Source: Candida dubliniensis CD36
Taxonomy: Eukaryota > Ascomycota > Pichiomycetes > Serinales > Debaryomycetaceae
Assembly: GCF_000026945.1 (NCBI RefSeq)
Contig: NC_012862.1
Location: 612,501 to 676,500 of the forward strand
Direction: 5' to 3'
DNA length: 64,000 nt
In this document: positions 21,101 to 30,763 of the stretch, in pieces
How positions within the stretch are numbered: the stretch's first letter is position 1
Layout: every line of letters begins with the position of its first letter
Position numbers and translations under genes: made by a program
Notes under the pieces: generated by a model
What the model was told of the DNA's origin: nothing
What the model saw: only the letters and a program-made list of their open reading frames with translations
Database searches by the model: none

Positions 21101-21807
21101 TTAATTTATTTAATAAACAAAAAGAAGATTTATTAATAAGAAGAATTGATTTAAATAATTCTAAATCATCAATTGAAAATTTAATTATTAATTTACAACA
21201 ACAAAAAAATAATGCTATTAAAAAATCTTTTAATCAAGTTGCTAAATCTTTTAAACAAATATTTGAAAAATTAGTACCTCGAGGTACAGGTAATTTAATT
21301 ATGCAAAAGAAAAATGATAACCCTGATTCTGATAATAATTCTGATGATGATATAGATAATTATTCAGGAGTGGCTATATCAGTATCATTTAATTCTAAAA
21401 ATGATGAACAACAAAGAATTGAACAATTATCAGGTGGTCAAAAATCATTATGTGCCATTGCATTAATTTTTGCTATACAAAATTGTGATCCAGCTCCATT
21501 TTATTTATTTGATGAAATTGATTCAAATCTTGATACTCAATATCGTATTAGTGTGGCTAAATTGATTTATCAATTATCAAGAAATAATACCAATAACAAT
21601 GACAATGAAGGAAGAAATCAAGGGGCACAATTTATTTGTACTACTTTTAGACCTGAATTATTACAATTGAGTGGTGATAAATTTTATGGAGTAACATTTA
21701 GTAATAAAGTTAGTTCAGTTAATGAGATCAATAAAGAAGAAGCAATGTCATTTGTTGAAGGTCAACAACAACAACAACAACAACTACAGCAACAACAGCA
21801 GGTGTAG
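18109..21807 (+). CDS. SMC3: Cohesin subunit Smc3
   Basis: A 1232-residue SMC ATPase. The N-terminal head has Walker A GRNGSGKS at 32-39, and a KKDD segment at 104-107 corresponds to the two lysines acetylated by Eco1 to lock cohesion. Two long coiled-coil arms flank a hinge near residues 510-680, where VYGTVAELFNV and LSGGYRDY-type glycines are seen. The C-terminal head holds the ABC signature LSGGQKS near 1107 and Walker B FYLFDEID near 1131-1139. Smc3 pairs with Smc1 and Scc1 to form the cohesin ring on chromatin. Two polyglutamine tracts are unusual: one interrupts the second coil near residue 840, and another forms the extreme C-terminus after the ATPase core. Confidence 0.97.
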   Translation: MYIKKIIIQGFKTYKNTTTIDLLSPHCNVVVGRNGSGKSNFFAAIRFVLSDAYTHMSREERQGLIHEGSGTVMSAYVEIIFDNADGRFPINKPEISIRRTIGLKKDDYSLDGKSATRSDIMNLLESAGFSRSNPYYIVPQGRITSLTNSKNHERLNLLKEVSGANVFENKLKESMKEMNQSNLKRTRIDETLVSIEERLKDLQIESSDLKNFQKLDKLKKILEFNIFDREYNELNESLEELEEKHQSILQESKQDLIELEKREKLCVELQDSINELKISAKVLKLEKEQSDLDCDQLLKIIAEKEIKLRELSLNNELSKEQYIHINEQIDNLQLEIHQHKQEISHYKPELNKLQQEESNLKQQLLEISSKQRALYSKQNRFLKFINKKDRDSWLNNEIAKLKRQIIDKDQEMRHISNEVKTRESSLEELSESIKKLNDSLNDEEHIKTLANLKTTINDSKQQITQLVDQRKVLWRDEIRLKSVHDSLTNDLTNATNVVNQTMDRAQAQGIAAVKQIAQRLNLSDRVYGTVAELFNVNDKYKTAAEVIAGNSLFHIVVDTDVTAATIMEELIRNKSGRVTFVPLNRIDNIEIEYPDSHENQCLPLIKKLKYNEQVYKAIKHIFGKTLVVSELLKGGELSRKYKLSCITLDGDRVDTRGVLSGGYRDYKNSRIDALKIQARKKQELEKTNRELIKVTEEIESINSRLNKLNNELQLNVRDLDRLSVSKEPIKIELSQLNNKKFNLDQEISSLKSNLHNLQNTKNSIKVNLKQYELELNSEFTQVLTEKEQNELDELSKLAIELESKLDNIVTRSSELDTKISGIESEVINNLQPKLNKYRQQQQQQQKQQQQHEQKNFNSKTTNLEYEELQQELESLHIQLDTSQLRNLQIVENLTKINEEINNCEQELIRANNQQIKIIKNIEKFLKQTNNLLNQKLIKLQMKDDANQKIRQLGVLPEEAFQSNKYDQYNSNQLLYKLNDINQELTKYSHINKKAIEQFNLFNKQKEDLLIRRIDLNNSKSSIENLIINLQQQKNNAIKKSFNQVAKSFKQIFEKLVPRGTGNLIMQKKNDNPDSDNNSDDDIDNYSGVAISVSFNSKNDEQQRIEQLSGGQKSLCAIALIFAIQNCDPAPFYLFDEIDSNLDTQYRISVAKLIYQLSRNNTNNNDNEGRNQGAQFICTTFRPELLQLSGDKFYGVTFSNKVSSVNEINKEEAMSFVEGQQQQQQQLQQQQQV

Positions 21808-23431
21808 TTATAGTTGCAAAATTAAATCAAGATAAATAGGTATGATGATTGTATTATTACAAGCTAATAATGTTCTAGACTAATATTATAAATTGATACA
21901 CAAGAGGTATTTGATATTGTTGTTGTTAAGTAGTAGTAAGAAGTAAGAAAAATCAGGAGCAGCAAATCTGACACATATGGCTATGTTCAAGGCTATACAA
22001 GCAAACAAAATGAAATAATATCTCTTTAAATAAATGTAATGAAGAAATGCTATAATTGGTTGGTTTTATAGCTTTACTACAACAATAGAGAAATGAATTG
22101 ACTACCAATAATGAGGAGTGGATTTAATGATGGATGGAGGAATATTTGCAAAGAGGCTTAGCTAATAACACAATTGCAAACATACGTCCCACCCTTTTTT
22201 GCTACTCCTCCTCCTCCTCCCGTATAATTATTGTGTTTTGACAAAAATTCAAGCAGCAAGTAAGTTAATAATAGTACATAGTGTTGTAGTAGGAGGGGGA
22301 TCTCATGAGGTTGGTTGATTAATTGGTATTGTTTCTTAGACCCCTAATCCCGGATATCAATAACCACATCATCATCGATATCGCTGTTGTTGTTCTTGTT
22401 GTTGTTGTTGTCTCGGAAATAAAAATCAAAAAAACGGAAATATCTACTAACCTAAAAGATCATGAATTTCGTTCCGATTGAAAAAAGCAAAATAAAAGTC
22501 GTGTATGTTAGAATACAATGATTCTTAAAAAGAAAACAATTACTAATTAGGCAGTATTGATTTACTAAGGTTAAGAAAAAAAAAAAAAAAAAAGAAGAGA
22601 CCTTGGTGGTGGATATATCTAACAAAGCCGATTGAAACAATTCTTTATTGTTATTGGCGGAGAAAGAGAAAGCTTTGTTGTTGTTGTTGTTTGAAATTTT
22701 GTTGAGCAAATAAGAAAGAAGAAATTGTAGAACGTGTTACAGTGGTGAATACTATTTGATTTAATCAAGATAGGGCTGATCTAAAAATAATAAGGAGAAT
22801 AATTCGACACCTGATTTATTTTATATATAGAATAACAATTCTATAAATAAAAAGTTGTTGGTTGTGTTGACTAGTTAGTTGTGACTATCTAAGGTCATTA
22901 CTTCCGGGTGGTTGTTTGTTCTATTATTTTCAAGGCTGAGCCAAAAAAAAAAAATAAAAAAAAAATGATGAGAGTGAGTGGGTTGTGCATGCGTCTGTGC
23001 CAGATATGGCGGTGGTGATGGCGATGGGTAGTAAAAATTTTAGTTTCGGCAGGGAAAAACCGAAGAAGAAGAAGAAGAAAAAATAAACCAAAGACAAAGA
23101 CAAAGACAAGCCGATCACTCGAAATTGAAAATCATTTGGTAGTGAATGAGTGAATGTGTGAGATAATTTTTCTCTTCTCTTTCATAACAAACAAAGAATG
23201 AAAACCAAAAAGTAAACACAAAATTGATAATTTTTGTTTTTTTTAACGTCTAAATGAAAAAAATATTTAAACGTTTCATTTTGTCCTTTTGTTAAGTTTT
23301 TTTTTTTTATATATATAGTCCTTCCTTCTTTTTTTTTTTTTTTTTTTTTGGATTTCTGGTCTTGAATTTATTTTACTTATTTTCAATATTTGATATCATT
23401 TTCAAAGATTATTTAAACATTTCATAAAATC
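21808..23431. other. Intergenic region upstream of the spliced Cys-rich gene
   Basis: About 1.6 kb. It shows CCT/GTT runs near 22206-22220 and 22384-22412, several poly(A)/poly(T) tracts and a TATATATA block near 23309-23318 about 115 bases before the next start codon. The short frames in it are not supported by any motif. Confidence 0.6.
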
Positions 23432-24265
23432 ATGGTATGTCAATTTTCCTATTTCATTTTGATTTTTAGTCTTGAATAACTCAAAGTGACGACAATTGAT
23501 TTGATTCCACCCCCTTGTGTTTACATTCTACTTTAAATCGTTTATAATTCATCATATGTCTTGTCTGTATGGTCCATTTCATGTCCTACTATCAGCTCAT
23601 TCGATCCAATTACAATATTTTATGTGTTATTTGAATTGGGGGTGTTTTAAATTCAAGCCAAGTTTTTAGATTCCCTTGATTCGAATGTATTCTGTTTAAA
23701 TGTTTCCCAATCAATTTCATTCTTGAATCAATTGAAATATATAATCTAGTTCTACATGTTTTATTCATTAGTTAATTGATTTACAGAGCCCAGGGCATAG
23801 AGTTAATATTTACAGGGAGCTTTTCTTTTTTTTTTTTCCCCCCCCCCCCCCCGAGTTCGTGTACACTGATTTGAATTTACCACGTTGGTTGAGTGGGAAA
23901 GACAGCGGGGGGCTTAACATTGCAAGGAGAACTTTTTTATTGTTTATCAAATTCAAGAATAATTATTATCAAGGGATGTCAACAGTATATATTTGAGTTA
24001 AACAATCTAATCTTTTTTTTTTCTTCTTTGATTACCAATACTAACAATAAATTAGTCATATTATCAACAAGGTCCTCCTCCTCCACAAGGTGGTTATTAT
24101 CATCAAGGTCCTCCACCACAACAATATTATCAACAACCACAACCAATGTACGTTCAACAACAACCACAAAAGAGTGGTGGTGGATGTTGTTCAGCCTTCT
24201 GTGGTACTTGTTGTGCTATCTTGTGTTGTTGCTGTGCTGAAGATTGTGCCGAAGCTATGTGTTAA
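23432..24265 (+). CDS. Small Cys-rich tail protein (CYSTM-like), spliced
   Basis: Exon 1 is just the ATG (23432-23434), followed immediately by a GTATGT donor. The intron runs to the TAG at 24053-24055, with a TACTAAC branch point near 24039-24045. Exon 2 (24056-24265) continues in frame to give a 70-residue protein. It starts with a Tyr/Gln/Pro/Gly-rich segment (repeats such as QQGPPPPQGGYYHQGPPP) and ends in a cysteine-dense block of about 25 residues with an AEDCAEAMC terminus. That layout matches the CYSTM family of short membrane-anchored, palmitoylation-prone stress proteins. The perfect splice signals and the Gln/Pro plus Cys tail make it convincing although no continuous frame with an ATG exists. 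Cellular role is unknown. Confidence 0.82.
23435..24055 (+). other. 621-base intron directly after a start codon
   Basis: Donor GTATGT, branch TACTAAC 10 bases before the acceptor, acceptor TAG. It is long for this kind of genome and contains a 12-T run followed by 15 Cs (23826-23852), the only long poly(C) tract in the window. I saw no clear snoRNA boxes. Confidence 0.8.
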
Positions 24266-25535
24266 GAAGAATTATTGAATTCAAGAACAGAAAACTAAAA
24301 GATTTAATGGATTTTTTAGATGGATTTTTTCTAATTATTATCTTTTGTTTCTTTATCATTTCCTTACTACCCCGATTTTTCGATATTTTTTTCTTTTTTT
24401 TAAAAAAAAAGGAGTCATTAAATATGATGGCCTAGTTTTCTTCTTAACTATAGTTTTGGTTGTATAATAGAGTTTTTGTTATAATAAAATAAAAATAGAT
24501 TAATACGTAAAAAAAAAAAGTAAAATGTAAGGTTCATATAGACCTTTAATATTTGATCATTGACATTTCTTTTGGTAAACCGTTTTACGTATGTTGATCT
24601 AGTCACGTGATGCGGCCGTAAATTTAGACATATTTAAAATAGGTTTTTTTTTTTAGAAACTTTCTCCAATGGTGTTTGCCTTGGTTTATGGTGGGTATAC
24701 CGCTGTTGTTGTTGACACTATTCAGCTAATTGATAGTAGAAGAAGTATAGTTATATTGAAGTGGGTGGGTGGGTGGTGGTTATTACATGTCGTTCCAACA
24801 AAGAATACGAATAGAGTTCCTATTATCGCCGGGTAGAAAATTCCACCCACAACTGAAATTTTGGGTATAACGGCAATTGGTGGGCGGAATGGTGCGGCGG
24901 TGGTGGTGGTACAGAATCAGACGACTGGAATTTATAAAACTAACAATCGGGGGAGGAGAAGTTTCCTACCAAGGTCTGCTCGTGAGAAAATGAAAAAAAG
25001 TGCAACAAGAAAAAACAAGAAAACCAAACGAGAAAAAAAAAAAAAAGTTGTTTAGTTTTCTTTTGTCTTTCTTTTTTTTTCTTTTGATTTTTTTACAAAC
25101 AAACGAACACAGCAATTTTTAAGAAACAACCAAACAAACCCCCATCCAAATAGCAAACTTGAAAATAAGGTGTAAAAATATCAAATAAATAAACAACTTT
25201 ACAAGTATCCGATACATTATATCTGGTTGGAGCTTACAATTATTAGGACCACTTTTTACCCAAGACTAGTTTTATTTTATTTTTAATTTTTGGACCCTTT
25301 TAACAACAGAGAGAAAGATTTCCCAGAGTCGTTTAATTCCGAGAAGGTCAGCCTATTCACGTTACATCAAGAATTTACCTAAACATTTGTCTTGACAACT
25401 ACATTTTCAAAAAATATATATAAATCTCATAAATTAGGCTTTTTTTTTTTTTTTTTTTGTTATTGTTATTGTTTCTAACTTTTAGGTGAATCAATTTTTG
25501 GAAGCAATATAACAAAATATATCGTGTCATCAATT
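24266..25535. promoter_or_regulatory. Intergenic with Cbf1-type E-box
   Basis: About 1.27 kb. A perfect TCACGTGA, the form preferred by Cbf1, lies at 24603-24610, followed by GATGCGGCCG. A poly(T) tract of about 20 at 25440-25458 precedes the cyclin gene. Short basic frames around 24780-25055 have no family signature and I do not call them. Confidence 0.5.
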
Positions 25536-26195
25536 ATGATTACCACTACAGAAACTACATCACAGATTGCTGATGTAAATGAAATACCGACTTTGAAACC
25601 ACCAAGAGAAACTTTTGTTGATGAACCGAAAAGTCTAGAGGATGTCAATTTAGAAGAATTAATTTATGATTTACAAAATGGTTCAAAAAATGTCAATAAT
25701 TTACATTTATATCATTCAATATTTATCTTATCTAAAACATTACAATTTATCATTAAATTACAAGAACATCCTGATTTGTATAATGAATTTAGATCCCAAC
25801 AATTGAATAGATTGGGGATCAATGAAAATGATCTCATAGGTAAGATTAATGAAAATAACAAGAGCAGCACTTTAATTCACCCACAACCACTACATATAAC
25901 TAAAGATTCTGAATTCACCAATGAGATGAGTAATATTCGATCAAATACTCCGTCGTTGTCCCCGCCACCATTGAAAATGGCCAAATTTCATAAAAATTCT
26001 ATTATTAATGATAATAAATATTATGATGAACTTGAAACATCCATAGAAGCAAGGATTGTTGATGATGTTGAAGCTGAACTAGATAATTCTATAAGATCAC
26101 CTAATGCCAGTTCAACTGTAAATATACCATCACCTTCAAATGAGTTTGAATCCATAATTGATGAAAATATCGATGACATAAAATATTTTAGTGAC

Positions 26196-26233
<38 letters not shown>

Positions 26234-26858
26234 TGATGATGAACCTCCTCCATATATTCCAATTGAACAATTAATCAATTCAACAACCATTACCGATCAA
26301 ACGTTAAATGATGAACAAATTAATGAAATATATATAAATAAATTAAAATTGGAAATTTCTCAAAAGGCGGAAGTGGGATCAAATCTGGAATCACAATTAG
26401 AATCACTTAAAATATTTAATTTATTGAAAACTCCAAATATATCAATTGATCAATTTTTAAATCGTATTAAAACTTATTCATCAAATATTTCCATAATTTC
26501 TTATTTAAATACAACATTTTTATTATTTAAATTATCAATTTATTTAAATAAAATCATATTAAATTTAAATAATAGTTTCCGATTTTTAATTGGATCTTTA
26601 AGATGTTCAATTAAAATTTTTGAAGATATTTTTCAACATCAATCAAAATTTAATAATGTTGTTGGAATTAATAATTTATTTGATTTATTAAAAATTGAAT
26701 TAAAATTTGTTTATTTAATAAATTTTAATTTTAATAGTAATTTTAATTGTTTTATAATTGATCAATTTTTAAAATTGGAATTTATTCAATTATGTTTGTT
26801 TATAAAATCAAATTTACCTGATGATTATAATAAAATTGTCAATAAAATTCAGTCATAA
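25536..26858 (+). CDS. Pho80-like (Pcl) cyclin, divergent
   Basis: A 440-residue protein beginning at the ATG at 25536; an upstream GTG in frame is not a credible start. The C-terminal part (about residues 295-430) fits the Pho80/Pcl cyclin fold: SIDQFLNRIKTYSSNISII matches the start of the family's cyclin box, FRFLIGSLRCSIKIFEDIFQ matches the helix-3 region, and VVGINNLFDLLKIELKFVYL matches the GIs-x-x-E-L-N-x-LE block. An N-terminal helical segment, an acidic disordered region and a run of about 13 Asn precede it. By family it should partner a Pho85-type kinase in phosphate, glycogen or cell-cycle control. The usual charged residues are poorly conserved, so the exact class (Pcl6/7, Pcl8/10 or Pho80) is open. 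Confidence 0.7.
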
Positions 26859-26872
26859 TGTCTATATAGAAA

Positions 26873-26903
<31 letters not shown>

Positions 26904-27031
26904 AAAAAGAGTGAATAAGCATTATATGTATTTACATTTCTTAACTTTTCCAACTATCTATTGTATGATAATGATAGTGGTTTTGGACCATCTTTGATAT
27001 AATAATAGAAAAGTTGTAAAAAATGGGAAAC

Positions 27032-27040
27032 AAAAAAAAA
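27032..27040 (-). terminator. Pol III T9 terminator for the tRNA pair
   Basis: A run of nine Ts on the minus strand begins two bases after the tRNA-Phe discriminator base, a strong RNA polymerase III stop. Confidence 0.8.
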
Positions 27041-27041
27041 T

Positions 27042-27129
27042 TGCAGCTTCTGTGGCTCGAACACAGTACCTCCAGATTTCAGGTTTGAAATACTTCAGTC
27101 TGACGCTCTCCCAGATGAGCTAAAGCTGC
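27042..27129 (-). tRNA. tRNA-Phe(GAA) with 15-base intron
   Basis: The minus strand folds as an 88-base pre-tRNA: acceptor GCAGCTT/AAGCTGC with discriminator A, D-arm GCTCATCTGGGAGAGC, anticodon stem CAGA/TCTG with loop CTGAAGA giving anticodon GAA, and T-arm CTGTGTTCGAGCCACAG. A 15-base intron (TATTTCAAACCTGAA) sits in the canonical place, one base after the anticodon. Exact intron ends could shift slightly because CTGAA repeats at both borders. The B box is GTTCGAGCC. It lies 11 bases downstream of tRNA-Arg in the same direction. Confidence 0.93.
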
Positions 27130-27140
27130 AATAAAAGGAA

Positions 27141-27212
27141 ACCCACGCCGGGATTCGAACCCGGAATCCTTTGATTAGAAGTCAAAAGCGATAACCATTT
27201 CGCCACGCAGGC
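27141..27212 (-). tRNA. tRNA-Arg(UCU)
   Basis: On the minus strand: acceptor GCCTGCG pairing with CGTGGGT through several wobble pairs, D-arm GGCGAAATGGTTATCGC, anticodon stem TTTGA/TCAAA with loop CTTCTAA giving anticodon TCT, and T-arm CCGGGTTCGAATCCCGG. No intron. It reads AGA codons, the main arginine codon in these genes. The following 11-base spacer contains only four Ts, a weak Pol III stop, so readthrough into tRNA-Phe is possible. Its anticodon arm is complementary to the primer site of the copia element at 7341-7355. Confidence 0.94.
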
Positions 27213-28999
27213 TTACTTGATGGTGTGTTAATTGACAAATTTTGTCACATTAAAATTGACTCATCCAAAATTTTAGTTAATTGTTTAACACTAAATTCTT
27301 CTCCCCCTTCTTTATTTGGTTTGAAAGTTAAGACAATTTATTGGATAGTTTAGAACTACATTGAGTATATGGGTTAGGATAAGAGAACCGTTTAGGAAAG
27401 TAATTTGCTCTCACTATATACTACGTAAAGAGTAAAGTTTAATAAATTGTAATTGTCACAACCCCCCCCACATGTAAATTGATTATATACATATGTTTTG
27501 ACATATTAATGATGAGCTATTTACTTTTTAAAAGTTAGTAGTTTCCAATACTTAGGTTGATTTCTTTTTTTTTTTTTTTGGGAATTTTGAAATAATTTAG
27601 TCATAAAATTGTCATTAAAATCTAGGTACAAAAGACATAAACAAATTATTATATGTATATAAAATTTAAAGAAATTTATAACCAAAAAATAACGCAAGTA
27701 ATCCGATAATCCTAATTATTATGACTCATTGATTGTTTACATAAATAAATTAAGAAGAAGAAGAAGAAGAAAACAAATGATTTTGAAATTATTTACCCAT
27801 ATACATTCCCGAAATTTAATATCAACTATATGAAGAAACATTTTAGGAATTGAATGATTTGTATTACCATAGCTTCATTTTTATTCATATTTCTTGTCAT
27901 ATTTGTATACTTTAAAAATGTCAAATACATACAACAAAAAATACCTTTACTTTTATTTCTATAATTAGATCTTACCCCAAAATAAGTTTTTTCTTTGTTT
28001 CCAAACATGTTTCAAAACTTATAGTTGTATAATAAACCTGATTTTTTTTATAGTTTATAATTGATCTTAATTTTTGTTATGTTTTCTTTTACATTTTATG
28101 TTGTTGATTTTGATTAGTTTTTGCACCCAAATAACAACAAAAAATAGAGTTCAGTATTATTATTCTCTTTCTTATCGGTTTATCAACGTGACACATTTGT
28201 GTCCTGCATATATTCAAACGGATAAGAAATAATGTGAAACAAAAGCAAACTACTACACAAACTTTACTAACTAACTAACTAACTTACACATTTATAGTTT
28301 ATGTGGGGGGGGAGTGATAATGAGTTGACAATTGAGATGAATATTTTGAGTTTTTTTTTTAAAGAAAATTAACTATCAACGTGTATTATTCTTTTTAGTC
28401 ATTTTTGTTATTGTTATTGTTATTGTTGTTGCTGTTGTTGTTCAAGAAAAAAATCTACCACCACTAACATCCACTGATAACGCGTTGATTTACAATTTAT
28501 AGTTATCTTGAGAAAACTCTCTTCGAGAGGAAAGCTATGTATCGTATTAACATAAAACTATCAAGTAAAACCAAACGGAATATATGAACATGAGCTAGTG
28601 ATTCTGGTTCTTGGTGTTTCTATCTTATCACCAAATGTGAAACTCGGAAAAATGGATAGAGAGAAAAAGAGTGGTGGTAGTAGTGGTGATAATAATGGGC
28701 GGGAGGGCACATGGGGTAATACATATTATTATACACAAAAAATGTAATAACCACCAGAAAACAAAATAAAAATACATTACGTAGTTTGATCCCATGCATT
28801 CATTCATATATCCACATATTCTTGCTGTTACCACTAAATACTAAAATCCTCCTGACTCATAAACTCTTAGAAACCCACAACAAAATTCTTGCGAGTCACT
28901 TTACAGTTTTGTTTATTCTTCTTTTATTATACTCTGTTATCTATTTTATATTTATATACCTCCCCCCTTAGAAATTCCTTCCTTATCTCCTATATCTAA
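27213..28999. other. Intergenic, no gene seen
   Basis: About 1.8 kb with poly(T) near 27567-27580, a poly(C) of eight near 27462, a GAAGAA run near 27752-27771 and an ACGCGT at 28480-28485, about 515 bases before the next start. A 60-codon minus-strand frame at 27826-28008 has no supporting features and I do not call it. A TGACTCA (Gcn4-type) string lies near 27256, close to the tRNA genes. Confidence 0.6.
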
Positions 29000-30505
29000 A
29001 TGATAACAACAAGAATACGTCCAATTATGAATAACACAAGTACTCATACAAACACCAAGACATCGACAACAAGATTAACAAAAATGTCAGCAACAACTTC
29101 TACCATCAAGCAATCATCCATGTCGGGTTCATCCAAACATGCCATTTTAATCCCATCAAATTTGAATTCATTGTTACATGCTGACAAACAAATCAAATAT
29201 CATTTCTATAGTCTTGGAGGAGATTTTATTAGATTGGCTTCTTATCGAAGATTTAAACAATTATTTCAAGTTGGTGGTGGTTCATTAGTTAAACAATTTG
29301 TTTTTGATTTATCAACATTTTTAAAAGAAGAATTGAATGATACAAATTCTTTAAGACATCATCAATTGAAAAACTTTTTAACTTGTAATAAAACTATTTT
29401 AGAAAAAGAAAAATCCATGATTTTATGTGATCATCATTTTGGATTGAAAAATTGGCTTTATATAATCTTTGGTTATATGTTACAAAATTATAATGAACAA
29501 GAAATCAATAATTGTTTGGATCAATTGGTTTCTATGTATTTAGAAGCAAGAAGTAATCGATTCTCAATTAATGATATTCGAATAATTCGTGATGAAAAAG
29601 ATCAATTTATTTTATCTACTTTTGAACAATATTTAATTGATGTTCCAGTTAGAAATGATTTATTATACAATGATAATGATAATAATGATGGTGTCAATTA
29701 TATTATTTTGAATAATATCAAGAATCATAAACGTTCAAATAAAAATGACACCATTTCTACTAATAACAATAATACAAATCGAATTAATTTACCAAAATTA
29801 CCTAAAATTAAAGATAAATCTTTATTAGTGAAATCTTTAATGCATAAAGAATTTTATCGAATATTATTAGATCCAAATCATTATTTTGGTAAAGAAATGT
29901 TGAATCGAAATTATTCATTAGATCCTCAAGATTATTCTTTAATTCGTAAAGAACTTTCAATATTAGATGGATTAGGGGATTTATTTTTAGCTCAAGAAAC
30001 TTCAAAACTAATTTATGAATTAATATGTCAGAAAAATCATATTAATATTTATAGTAGTACTACTTATCAATTATTAAAAATTATGTTGGCAACCAATACT
30101 TTAATGGCAAAATTGACTAAAGCTTATAATTTATATCAAGGATTAAATGATCCCATTATAAATAAACGTGTTGCTAAAGAATGGTTACCATTCACTATTT
30201 TAGGTGAAACCCCTACAACCACCACCACCAATTCAGCATCTTCTTCTGATGATGATGATTGGCAAACTAATGATGAAATTCGAATTTATGAAGAAGAATT
30301 CTTGGGGGATTTTTTTGAAAGTTATATGGCAGCTTTATTGATTGAACAACCAGATGTGGCAAAATCTTTTATTAGAGAAATATATCATCGAATATTAATG
30401 GTAATAACAGAAACTTTACCTCCTGATATAACTTATCAGACTTGGACTAGTAATATATTGGGAAGAAATATATATAGGAAAAAAAGTGAATCAATTCAAT
30501 GCTAA
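29000..30505 (+). CDS. Divergent RNase III-domain protein
   Basis: A 501-residue protein. I do not recognise an exact orthologue, but two blocks look like an RNase III domain: ILDGLGDLFLAQE (residues 321-333) resembles the signature LEfLGDxxL, with Asp for the first catalytic Glu and D327 kept; GDFFESYMAALL (from residue 436) resembles the second block DxxExxxxA, with D437 and E440 kept. The ~110-residue spacing is longer than usual because of an acidic Ser/Asp/Thr insert. The first ~40 residues are rich in Thr, Ser, Arg and Lys with no acidic residue, like a mitochondrial presequence, so a mitoribosomal RNase III-like protein (mL44 or mL57 type) is one possibility. No double-stranded RNA-binding domain was recognised. 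Confidence 0.5.
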   Translation: MITTRIRPIMNNTSTHTNTKTSTTRLTKMSATTSTIKQSSMSGSSKHAILIPSNLNSLLHADKQIKYHFYSLGGDFIRLASYRRFKQLFQVGGGSLVKQFVFDLSTFLKEELNDTNSLRHHQLKNFLTCNKTILEKEKSMILCDHHFGLKNWLYIIFGYMLQNYNEQEINNCLDQLVSMYLEARSNRFSINDIRIIRDEKDQFILSTFEQYLIDVPVRNDLLYNDNDNNDGVNYIILNNIKNHKRSNKNDTISTNNNNTNRINLPKLPKIKDKSLLVKSLMHKEFYRILLDPNHYFGKEMLNRNYSLDPQDYSLIRKELSILDGLGDLFLAQETSKLIYELICQKNHINIYSSTTYQLLKIMLATNTLMAKLTKAYNLYQGLNDPIINKRVAKEWLPFTILGETPTTTTTNSASSSDDDDWQTNDEIRIYEEEFLGDFFESYMAALLIEQPDVAKSFIREIYHRILMVITETLPPDITYQTWTSNILGRNIYRKKSESIQC

Positions 30506-30763
30506 AAAGTTTGTGGCCCTGTTGTTCAAAAAAAAAGAAGAAATAACATATAGAAAAATATTTTGATATAGTATTACCAACCAGGATTGTATTATTCATT
30601 TGGTTACTCCTCTTTCTTTCTTTCTTTCTTTTCATTTGTCTACATAAAATAGAATTGGCATGTTATATTATAATATGCACATTTCTAAAAAAAATAAAAA
30701 TCAATAAATTTTAACAAGTATAACTACAATTTCTACATAACCTCTATTAACATCAACATATTA

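Noticed and set aside
24861..25055. Basic 64-codon frame, possibly spliced to an ATG at 24788
   Set aside because: Composition is poly-lysine from an A-rich tract; no splice signals join the two parts.
25478..25487. TTCTAACTTTTAG as branch point and acceptor of a 5' UTR intron of the cyclin gene
   Set aside because: No GTATGT-like donor was found at a suitable distance upstream.
26021..26290. Minus-strand 89-codon frame
   Set aside because: Shadow of the cyclin gene, with its leucine run simply the complement of the Asn repeat.
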